Shown here: positions 11,552 to 23,200 of the stretch, piece by piece | How the letters are laid out: the number at the start of each line of letters is the position of its first letter | Position numbering within the stretch: the stretch's first letter is position 1 | Notes under the pieces: model-generated | What the model was told of the DNA's origin: nothing | The model's database searches: none | The model's input: only the letters and a program-made list of their open reading frames with translations | Source of the DNA: Dallia pectoralis | Taxonomy: Eukaryota; Chordata; Actinopteri; Esociformes; Umbridae | DNA length: 64,000 nt | Reading direction: 5' to 3' | Assembly: GCA_029465975.1 (NCBI GenBank) | Contig: CM055749.1 | Span: 708,205-772,204 of the forward strand | Translations under genes and position numbers: made by a program

Positions 11552-13186
11552 CAGTTTTTTTATTCCCTTTGGTACTATTTTCACAAGTGAGGTGTACATA
11601 TTCAAAACTCTTAGTACAAAGATCCAAACTGATCACACTTGTAACGCAGCTAGTCATGCTTTCAAAACCTGATGGAACGCTTTCAGTCAGTTGCACAAGC
11701 TTTCAGTCCACATAATCATTGTTTCAAACACAATATTATTGTAATATGTAATGGGAACATTTGGTTTAATCACCGAAACACAACAGTATGATCTTCTTTC
11801 AGTTTAGTACTTTTAACAATCAGTTCATCCAACAGTGCAAGATACATGTTTCAAAAAAGCCTTAGAAGTGCTGAAATTAATAGTATAATAGTACTGTATT
11901 CTACTGCACTTCTGTTACCTTTTCCTGTATAATTACTGTACTATTGTATACAGGTTTTTTCTACATATGATTGAGGGTCAGGAACTACAAGGGGGAAGGC
12001 CGCCTATGTTCACAGAATGCAAGGATGGATTCGTCATTCAGGACGTTTCTTTCCAAGGTGTCTTGCTAATGACAAACATTGCCTGCGATCTTGATGAAAT
12101 TCTCTGGCCAGATCCAGCTAGGCGAAGAGACAATGTCTAGGTTTTTGTTTTTTTTAACCGTAAACTCACAGTACATACGTAAAGTGACATTTTGTTACAG
12201 TATTATGAATCTCCATGTCAACATTTTGGTTGAGAAATAAATTAGGTTCTTCAGTCTGAAACATTGGTCTTGTGTAGTGTTTGGTGAATTTACATTATAT
12301 TTGTACTTGATGGTAGCCTACTCTAATCATAGGGAAGTAGTAGTGCTATAAGTGTTTTAGGTTTATCACAGCAGAGCGTAACTCGTGCAAACAGAGTATA
12401 GTGATGTGAAACGTGTTTGTTTGATATGGTAACAAAGTGTGGTTTTTAAACAGAAGTGTAAAGTTTTTACAAGAGTGTTTAATTATGCAAAGGATCTGTA
12501 GTGTTTTGCTTATTGTGTGTGTGGTTTTGCTAATTGTGTGTAGTGTTTTGAAAACACGGGCCCTGTTTTGAAAATCGTGCTTAAGCAAGGTATAAGTAAG
12601 GTATAATTTCTATTATGTAACTAAATGAGAACAAACATAACATTTAGTGCACACATTACATGTAATTTGGATCAAGCCTGTCTTTAGCATTTGGCCATAG
12701 ATTCTCATTCACATCTCATTTCAGTAAAATCAATTAGCCATAACGAGTATTCATCACGGGTGGTTAATTTACATGTTCGTACAAAAACACATTTTATTTC
12801 TTTAGTTCTCAAAATCGATATACTGTTTATTGCTGAAATTAAAATATATGGTTTACCAAACGGTTCAGTGATAAACCATTAAAATCAGTTGGATTAAGTG
12901 TTGGTCAAATGTATTTATGCAAATGATATGAGAAGCTTATCTAAAGTATTGTGAGCGTTGCGAAAAACAATTACTACATATGAAAGGTATTTCTTTGATG
13001 ACACACTGATTAGGTGTTGTGAAAAAGTGATCATTTTGAAATGTGTCATTTTGTGCATTGTACTTACTTAGTCAATTGAACATGTGATTACATGTTCGAA
13101 AAAACTGACTTTTTGATGATCTGCTTTGAGTGTAACAGTTTTTACCACACTTGTGAAAATAGTACCAAAGCGAATAAAAAAAACTG
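11552..13186 (+). mobile_element. Tc1/mariner-type DNA transposon, internally decayed, with inverted termini
   Basis: Both ends start CAGTTTTTTTATTC/G followed by CTTTGGTACTATTTTCACA in inverted orientation, giving terminal inverted repeats of about 40 bp. Both ends are flanked by TA, as expected of this superfamily. Inside, about 11,970-12,140 (+) encodes a transposase C-terminal remnant (IACDLDEILWPDPARRRD) then stop; the rest of the transposase is not recognisable. It lies about 1 kb upstream of edn3 exon 1. Confidence 0.8.
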
Positions 13187-13329
13187 TAATGTTATCCTGT
13201 AGTTCTCTGCTGTAGTTATATCTTGTGTTTTTTACAGTAATGTTATTTTATCCTGTAGTTATATAGTTATATCTTGTGTTTTTATATTATATTATCCTGT
13301 AGTTCTCACACAGGTGACAATGCATCTTA

Positions 13330-13915
13330 GTTTAGAGAGGAGAGGAGACCACAGCTTGCGCTCTATAGACTCCTGGATATATCCTAGGGACTTGACGACT
13401 AGAGGAGAGGAGACCCCAGCTTGCGCTCTATAGACTCCTGGATATATCCTAGGGACTTGACGACTAGAGGAGAGGAGACCACAGCTTGCGCTCTATAGAC
13501 TCCTGGATATATCCTAGGGACTTGACGACTAGAGGAGAGGAGACCACAGCTTGCGCTCTATAGACTCCTGGATATATCCTAGGGACTTGACGACTAGAGG
13601 AGAGGAGACCACAGCTTGCGCTCTATAGACTCCTGGATATGTCCTAGGGACTTGACGACTAGAAGAGAGGAGACCACAGCTTGCGCTCTATAGACTCCTG
13701 GATATATCCTAGGGACTTGACGACTAGAGGAGAGGAGACCACAGCTTGCGCTCTATAGACTCCTGGATATATCCTAGGGACTTGACGACTAGAGGAGAGG
13801 AGACCACAGCTTGCGCTCTATACTCCTGGATATATCCTAGGGACTTGACGACTAGAGGAGAGGAGACCACAGCTTGCGCTCTATACTCCTGGATATATCC
13901 TATAGGGACTTAGAG
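13330..13915. repeat. minisatellite, 65-bp unit, upstream of edn3
   Basis: Nine copies with high identity; the core is CTCCTGGATATATCCTAGGG. The last two copies lack a TAGA. The array ends about 245 bp before the edn3 start codon. Confidence 0.95.
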
Positions 13916-14160
13916 GACGGCTACAATGCGCGTTTCAGCAGGAACTTAACAGGAATTCCTTTGGAAACCAGGAGGGTATTTTTTTTAATCAGGAGGGTAT
14001 TTTTGGAAACCAGGATGGCATTTTTTGAAACCAGGAGGATTTAATGAGTAAACGGTTAACATTATATTAACTTAGCTATTCTATACAGTCTATATGTTAC
14101 CTAGAGCATTTTGGTTTTGACCTTTTTTTCTTCCCTTTTGTTCTCTTGGTTTTTGATCTA
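13916..14160 (+). promoter_or_regulatory. presumed edn3 promoter and 5' UTR
   Basis: Unique sequence between the 65-bp array and the edn3 ATG, including a CCAGGAGGGTATTTTT motif that is partly repeated three times. No convincing TATA box was identified. The assignment is positional. Confidence 0.35.
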
Positions 14161-14233
14161 ATGTGGCACATGGCTAATGCCTCTGTGATGGTTTGGGCGG
14201 TTCTGCTTTTAATTGGAATAGTAGCTGTAAATG
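14161..14233 (+). CDS. edn3: edn3 coding exon 1 (signal peptide)
   Basis: ATG codons at 14161 and 14170 are in the same frame. They are followed by a hydrophobic stretch (VMVWAVLLLIGIVAV) typical of a signal peptide. The exon ends in phase 1 at a GTACGTG donor (GT at 14234). It joins in frame to the exon at 15966, creating a Gly codon. Confidence 0.85.
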
Positions 14234-17200
14234 GTACGTGTTTTATATAGTGAGATCACAATTTCCAACACATTAAGATCTACTTCAATGTTATTAAAAT
14301 ATTTCTCTGATGAATTAGTGCTTATGAATTGTCCATGTCCATGAATTTGATTTTAGGAATGTGAATGTATTTGTCAAGAGTCAGCTCTTAAAAATATATT
14401 TGTATGCTAAAGAATATTGCAATATTTGACAAGTATTATTGCATGGTTAAACTATAAGTCTTTACTATAGAGCGAAATGTTTCCGTTAACGCCTAATGTT
14501 ATTATGATGATTGATTGTGAACTGACTGACCTGCTTATGGTTACATAATGGGAATCAAATCAATCACTTCTCAAACACCTCAATTAGCCTGCGGACAATC
14601 TATTATAATGCTGCTTTGTTATGTGCCGCACAACTGTTGCGTAAAACCACTTTAAACCGACAAAATCCAGACACGTTATGTTTAGTAAAACACAATGTAA
14701 GTCAATTCAGTTACTAAAACACTTTAAAACAGATAGTAAATGGTGGTGTCTCTGTTTGGGGCAATTATAGGAACCACTGATTATAAATGGTGGTGTCTCT
14801 GTTTGGGGCATTTATAGGAACCACTGATTATAAATGGTGGTGTCTCTGTTTGGGGCATTTATAGGAACCACTGATTATAAATGGTGGTGTCTCTGTTTGG
14901 GGCAATTATAGGAACCACTGATTATAAATGGTGGTGTCTCTGTTTGGGGCATTTATAGGAACCACTGATTATACAAACAGGACCTGTTACATTTTCTGGT
15001 GCAGCGACATTTCTGAAGGGTTTGTATAAAATAAAATGACTAATCAATCAAACGTTTTAGGGAGTTTAATGATCCCGTGGATAATTCATGTTTCTTGGTG
15101 TTATGTAGGTAATAAAACTACATCATAAATAGAACCAATCGCTTCTGTAATATGTAAACTATACATGTTTATTTTAGAAGATCTTTATCAATCAATCAAT
15201 TAAATGTATTTTATAAAGCCCTTTTTATAACAAAAGTTGTCACAAAGTGCTTTTACAAACACCCAGCCTGAATCCAGAGCACACATCAACCAGTTGATAC
15301 AAGTTGATACAAGTCTCATGGTGTTGCTAATGAAACTGATGTTATAACAAGAGAAAGATGCACACCCAAATGGGAATGACATGTCCAAAATGTCTTAAAG
15401 TTGGATTAAAGTATTCACTTTATATGGTATTATCTGGAGATTTGCTTGCTCTGCTAAAAATAGACCTAATCAATGTATTATATTTCCATATAAACACAAT
15501 TATAGAGCATTTAAAAATGTAATACCTCATAACATTAATTAAATTAGATTAATCTTGTTGTCATTGAACAGTACAGAACAGCACAACGAAATACAGTTAA
15601 TGTCCACATTTATACATTATGTTTGAGTTAATGTCCACATTTATACTTTATGTTTGATTTAATGTCCACATTTATACATTATGTTTGAGTTAATGTCCAC
15701 ATTTATACATTATGTTTGAGTTAATGTCCACATTTATACATTATGTTTGAGTTAATGTCCACATTTATACATTATGTTTGAGTTAATGTCCACATTTATA
15801 CATTATGTTTGAGTTAATGTCCACATTTATACATTATGTTTGAGTTAATGTCCACATTTATACTTTATGTTTGAGTTAATGTCCACATTTATACATTATG
15901 TTTGAGTTAATGTCCACATTTATACATTTTGTTTGTTGTGTCATGAGCTTCTATTGTGGCCTCAGGTTCTCATGCAACCCGCAGAGATGTTGTCCAACAG
16001 ACAGAGATGAAGATCAACTGGATCTCCCGGCCAACCACAGTGTATATGGCCAGGGGTGTGGCCAGGGGTGTGGTCGTGGGTGTGGCCAGTGGTGATGAGT
16101 CCCCAGTAACCAGTGAAGGGCTGAAGAGAGACAAACGCTGCACCTGTTACAGCTACAGAGACAAGGAGTGTGTTTACTACTGTCACCTAGACATCATCTG
16201 GATCAACACACCAGAGTGAGTGTCCCTGTCTACACCCTAACCTGTCTACACTCTAACCTGTCTACACCCAAATCTGTCTACAGACTAACCTGTCTACACC
16301 CTAATCTGTCTACAGACTAACCTGTCTACACCCTAACCTGTCTACACCCTAACCTGTCTACACTCTAACCTGTCTACACCCTAATCTTTCTACAGACTAA
16401 CCTCTCTACACCCTAATCTGTCTACAGACTATCCTGTCTCCACCCTAACCTGTCTACACCCTAACCTGTCTACACTCTAACCTGTCTACACCCTAACCTG
16501 TCTACACACTAACCTGTCTACACCCTAACCTGTCTCACACTAACCTGTCTACACCCTAATCTGTCTACAGACTAACCTGTCTGCACCCTAACCTGTCTAC
16601 ACCCTAACCTGTCTACACTCTAACCTGTCTACACCCTAACCTGTCTACACTCTAACCTGTCTACACCCTAACCTGTCTACACCCTAACCTGTCTACACCC
16701 TAACCTGTCTACACTTTAACCTGTCTACACCCTAACCTGTCTACACCCTAACCTGTCTACACCCTAACCTGTCTCACACTAACCTGTCTACACCCTAATC
16801 TGTCTACAGACTAACCTGTCTGCACCCTAACCTGTCTACACCCTAACCTGTCTACACCCTAACCTGTCTACACCCTAACCTGTCTACACTCTAACCTGTC
16901 TACACCATAACCTGTCTACACCCTAACCTGTCTACACCCTAACCTGTCTACACCCTAACCTGTCTACAAACTAATCTGTCTACAGACTAACCTGTCTACA
17001 CCCTAACTGGCTACACCCTAACCTGTCTACACCCTTACCTGTCTACACCCTAACTTGTCTACACTCTAACCTGTCTCACACTAACCTGTCTACACCCTAA
17101 ACTGTCTCACATTAACCTGTCTACACCCTAACCTGTCTAAACCCTAACCTGTCTACACCCTAACCTGTCTACAGACTAACCTGTCTACACCCTAACTTGT

Positions 17201-20200
17201 CTACAGACTAACCTGTCTACACACTAATCTGTCTACAGACTAACCTGTCTACACCCTAACCTGTCTACACCCTAACCTGTCTACACCCTAACCTGTCTAC
17301 AAACGAATCTGTCTACAGACTAACCTGTCTACACCCTAACCTGTCTACACCCTAACCTGTCTACACACTAATCTGTCTACAGACTAACCTGTCTACACCC
17401 TAACCTGTCTACACCCTAACCTGTCTACACCCTAACCTGAGGTGCTTTCTAGAGAGTGAGGACTGGAGAGTGAGGTGCTTTCTAGAGAGTGAGGACTGGA
17501 GAGTGAGGTGCTTTCTAGAGAGTGAGGACTGGAGAGTGAGGTGCTTTCTAGAGAGTGAGGACCGGAGAGTGAGGTGCTTTCTAGAGAGTGAGATCTGGAG
17601 AGTGAGGTGCTTTCTGGAGAGTGAGGACTGGAGAGTGAGGTGCTTTCTAGAGAGTGAGATCTGGAGAGTGAGGTGCTTTCTAGAGAGTTAGGACTGAAGA
17701 GTGAGGTGCTTTCCAGAGAGTGAGGACTGAAGAGTGAGGTGCTTTCTAGAGAGTGAGCACTGGACTTTAGTGTTGTGTGGAGGTCTACAATGACAAGCAA
17801 ATCAAACTCTACAAACGATAATGTACGATGTAATGAGAAACGGCTTTGTCGGCCCTGATTTAGCATCAGGGTTTAAGCTCTTAACTGTGCAGTTGATTTT
17901 CTGTCTTTCTGTGTAAGTTACTGTTAGGTTAGGGTTAGGGTTAGGGTTAGGGTTAGGTTAGGTTAGGTTAGGTTAGGTTAGGGTTAGGGTTAGGGTTAGG
18001 TTAGGGTTAGGGTTAGGGTTAGGGTTAGGGTTAGGTTAGGTTAGGGTTAGGGTTAGGTTAGGTTAGGGTTAGGGTTAGGGCTAGGGCTAGGGTTAGGGTT
18101 AGTGTTAGGTTAGGGTTAGGGTTAGGGTTAGGGTTAGGTTAGGGTTAGGGTTAGGTTAGGGTTAGTTAATTGACTTCATATGCAATAAGCATTAAGGACC
18201 TCTCCAATTGGAACTGGTAATTGTCTTCTTCCTGAGTGTAAATCATTGGTTGGTTCCTCCTGATGTATCTGATGAAGGCATTAGCCCACAAGACTAGTGC
18301 TCTCTGTTTCTCTCATAATGGTCAAATGTTTTTTTGTTTCTGACTTCTGCAAGCCATATTTGTTCTAAGTTAATTAACAGTGAACTTTGTATATTTCTTC
18401 AAACTTTACTAGAGAGGGGACAGAATACGATGATAAAAACAGAACGTTTAACAACGAGTAAACATACTTTACTTCAGGAAATAGTATGCAACACGGTTGA
18501 GACTGTCATGGGTTAAAATGTTTTCAGACAAAACGAGATCTTGGTTCACTGTGTGTTCCAATCCAAACTCTCACGGTTTTCACTCTCCTGCCAACAGATG
18601 AATGAGAACTACAGAGTAAAATGTATAAATACAATACAAATTGATTGGAAACGTGTTATACGGACCTGGCCTGAGGCTCCGCCCCATGTTATACGCACCT
18701 GGCCTGAGGCTCCGCCCCGTGTTATACGCACCTGACCTGAGGCTCCGCCCCATGTTATACGCACCTGGTCTGAGGCTCCGCCCCGTGTTATACGCACCTG
18801 GCCTGAGGCTCCGCCCCGTGTTATACGCACCTGACCTGAGGCTCCGCCCTGTGTTATACGCACCTGACCTGAGGCTCCGCCCTGTGTTATACGCACCTGG
18901 TCTGAGGCTCCGCCCCGTCTTATACGCACCTGACCTGAGGCTCCGCCCCGTGTTATACGCACCTGACCTGAGGCTCCGCCCTGTGTTATACGCACCTGAC
19001 CTGAGGCTCCGCCCCGTCTTATACGCACCTGACCTGAGGCTCAGCCCCGTCTTATACGCACCTGACCTGAGGCTCAGCCCCGTCTTATACGCACCTGACC
19101 TGAGGCTCCGCCCTGTGTTATACGCACCTGGTCTGAGGCTCCGCCCCATGTTATACGCACCTGGTCTGAGGCTCCGCCCCGTCTTATACGCACCTGACCT
19201 GAGGCTCCGCCCCGTCTTATACGCACCTGACCTGAGGCTCCGCCCTGTGATATACGCACCTCGTCTGAGGCTCCGCCCCGTCTTATACGCACCTGACCTG
19301 AGGCTCCGCCCTGTGTTATACGCACCTGGTCTGAGGCTCCCCCTGTGTTATACGCACCTGGTCTGAGGCTCCGCCCCATGTTATACGCACCTGGTCTGAG
19401 GCTCCGCCCCGTCTTATACGCACCTGACCTGAGGCTCCGCCCTGTGTTATACGCACCTGGTCTGAGGCTCCGCCCCGTCTTATACGCACCTGACCTGAGG
19501 CTCCGCCCCGTCTTATACGCACCTGACCTGAGGCTCCGCCCTGTGTTATACGCACCTGGCCTGAGGCTCCGCCCCGTCTTATACGCACCTGACCTGAGGC
19601 TCCGCCCTGTGTTATACGCACCTGGTCTGAGGCTCCGCCCTGTGTTATACGCACCTGGTCTGAGGCTCCGCCCCGTGTTATACGCACCTGGTCTGAGGCT
19701 CCGCCCCGTCTTATACGCACCTGACCTGAGGCTCCGCCCTGTGTTATACGCACCTGGTCTGAGGCTCCGCCCTGTGTTATACGCACCTGGTCTGAGGCTC
19801 CGCCCTGTGTTATACGCACCTGGTCTGAGGCTCCGCCCCGTCTTATACGCACCTGACCTGAGGCTCCGCCCCGTCTTATACGCACCTGACCTGAGGCTCC
19901 GCCCCGTCTTATACGCACCTGACCTGAGGCTCCGCCCCGTCTTATACGCACCTGTCCTGAGGCTCCGCCCCGTCTTATACGCACCTGACCTGAGGCTCCG
20001 CCCTGTGTTATACGCACCTGGTCTGAGGCTCCGCCCTGTGTTATACGCACCTGGTCTGAGGCTCCTCCCCGTCTTATACGCACCTGACCTGAGGCTCCGC
20101 CCTGTCTTATACGCACCTGACCTGAGGCTCCGCCCCGTCTTATACGCACCTGACCTGAGGCTCCGCCCTGTGTTATACGCACCTGGCCTGAGGCTCCGCC

Positions 20201-23200
20201 CCGTCTTATACGCACCTGACCTGAGGCTCCGCCCTGTGTTATACGCACCTGGTCTGAGGCTCCGCCCTGTGTTATACGCACCTGGTCTGAGGCTCCGCCC
20301 CATGTTATACGCACCTGGTCTGAGGCTCCGCCCCGTCTTATACGCACCTGACCTGAGGCTCCGCCCTGTGTTATACGCACCTGGTCTGAGGCTCCGCCCT
20401 GTGTTATACGCACCTGGTCTGAGGCTCCGCCCTGTGTTATACGCACCTGGTCTGAGGCTCCGCCCCGTCTTATACGCACCTGACCTGAGGCTCCGCCCCG
20501 TCTTATACGCACCTGACCTGAGGCTCCGCCCCGTCTTATACGCACCTGACCTGAGGCTCCGCCCCGTCTTATACGCACCTGCCTTGAGGCTCCGCCCCGT
20601 CTTATACGCACCTGACCTGAGGCTCCGCCCTGTGTTATACGCACCTGGTCTGAGGCTCCGCCCCGTGTTATACGCACCTGGTCTGAGGCTCCGCCCCGTC
20701 TTATACGCACCTGACCTGAGGCTCCGCCCTGTCTTATACGCACCTGACCTGAGGCTCCGCCCCGTCTTATACGCACCTGACCTGAGGCTCCGCCCCGTCT
20801 TATACGCACCTGACCTGAGGCTCCGCCCCGTCTTATACGCACCTGACCTGAGGCTCCGCCCCGTCTTATACGCACCTGACCTGAGGCTCCGCCCTGTGTT
20901 ATACGCACCTGGTCTGAGGCTCCGCCCTGTGTTATACGCACCTGGTCTGAGGCTCCGCCCTGTGTTATACGCACCTGGTCTGAGGCTCCTCCCCGTCTTA
21001 TACGCACCTGACCTGAGGCTCCGCCCTGTCTTATACGCACCTGACCTGAGGCTCCGCCCCGTCTTATACGCACCTGACCTGAGGCTCCGCCCCGTCTTAT
21101 ACGCACCTGACCTGAGGCTCCGCCCCGTCTTATACGCACCTGACCTGAGGCTCCGCCCCGTCTTATACGCACCTGACCTGAGGCTCCGCCCTGTCTTATA
21201 CGCACCTGACCTGAGGCTCCGCCCCGTCTTATACGCACCTGACCTGAGGCTCCGCCCCGTCTTATACGCACCTGCCTTGAGGCTCCGCCCCGTCTTATAC
21301 GCACCTGACCTGAGGCTCCGCCCTGTGTTATACGCACCTGGTCTGAGGCTCCGCCCTGTGTTATACGCACCTGGTCTGAGGCTCCTCCCCGTCTTATACG
21401 CACCTGACCTGAGGCTCCGCCCTGTCTTATACGCACCTGGCCTGAGGCTCCGCCCCGTCTTATACGCACCTGACCTGAGGCTCCGCCCTGTGTTATACGC
21501 ACCTGGCCTGAGGCTCCGCCCCGTCTTATACGCACCTGACCTGAGGCTCCGCCCTGTGTTATACGCACCTGGTCTGAGGCTCCGCCCTGTGTTATACGCA
21601 CCTGGTCTGAGGCTCCGCCCCATGTTATACGCACCTGGTCTGAGGCTCCGCCCCGTCTTATACGCACCTGACCTGAGGCTCCGCCCTGTGTTATACGCAC
21701 CTGGTCTGAGGCTCCGCCCTGTGTTATACGCACCTGGTCTGAGGCTCCGCCCTGTGTTATACGCACCTGGTCTGAGGCTCCGCCCCGTCTTATACGCACC
21801 TGACCTGAGGCTCCGCCCCGTCTTATACGCACCTGACCTGAGGCTCCGCCCCGTCTTATACGCACCTGACCTGAGGCTCCGCCCCGTCTTATACGCACCT
21901 GCCTTGAGGCTCCGCCCCGTCTTATACGCACCTGACCTGAGGCTCCGCCCTGTGTTATACGCACCTGGTCTGAGGCTCCGCCCTGTGTTATACGCACCTG
22001 GTCTGAGGCTCCTCCCCGTCTTATACGCACCTGACCTGAGGCTCCGCCCTGTCTTATACGCACCTGACCTGAGGCTCCGCCCCGTCTTATACGCACCTGA
22101 CCTGAGGCTCCGCCCCGTCTTATACGCACCTGACCTGAGGCTCCGCCCCGTCTTATACGCACCTGACCTGAGGCTCCGCCCCGTCTTATACGCACCTGAC
22201 CTGAGGCTCCGCCCTGTGTTATACGCACCTGGTCTGAGGCTCCGCCCTGTGTTATACGCACCTGGTCTGAGGCTCCGCCCTGTGTTATACGCACCTGGTC
22301 TGAGGCTCCTCCCCGTCTTATACGCACCTGACCTGAGGCTCCGCCCTGTCTTATACGCACCTGACCTGAGGCTCCGCCCCGTCTTATACGCACCTGACCT
22401 GAGGCTCCGCCCCGTCTTATACGCACCTGACCTGAGGCTCCGCCCCGTCTTATACGCACCTGACCTGAGGCTCCGCCCCGTCTTATACGCACCTGACCTG
22501 AGGCTCCGCCCCGTCTTATACGCACCTGACCTGAGGCTCCGCCCTGTGTTATACTTGTTTTACACTCATGGGATCCAAACATAGAATAAAAACAACAACA
22601 ACAATAAGCAAATAGTCACATAGAATTATCAATTCAACAACTTAAGGAATCAATAGATAAATATATATTCAATAATACGCATCTAAAATGTTCAACAGCT
22701 TAAAGGAATCAATAAATAGATATATATTCCATATTCAATAATACACATTTAAAATAAATCTATGTGCCCATAGATGATCCATTTAATAATTGAATGCTCT
22801 TCGGCACAAATGATGTAATATGTCGTTTAGTTTTTGTTCGGGGCATACTAAATCTACATCCAGGGGGGAGGAGGGAAAATTCTGTGCCAAGTGGGTGCAA
22901 TGAATCCTCCAGTATCCTCAGTGCCAACTTGAGGGTATACTGGTCAGTAAGATTTGTGATGCTTTTCACATCTGATCCAGTCATTTTCCTACCCATTTTT
23001 GTCACCTTGTCCAGCATGTTCCTGTTCTGGATAGAAAGACCCCCCCCAGCATGTTCCTGTTCTGGATAGAAAGACCCCCCCCCAGCACTGGATGGCAAAA
23101 TTCACCACACTCTGAATAAAAGTCAAATAAGACAATGTCAGGGTGCTAGTCTCTGCATTAAAACTGCGCAGTTTCCTTAAAAAAAGAGCCGTTGCTGTGC

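Noticed and set aside
19074..22584. Open frames of about 850 to 1,090 codons on both strands in the 33-bp array
   Set aside because: The unit is a multiple of three and lacks stops in several frames, so frames are open on both strands by construction. The array lies in edn3 intron 2, with no unique flanking coding sequence.
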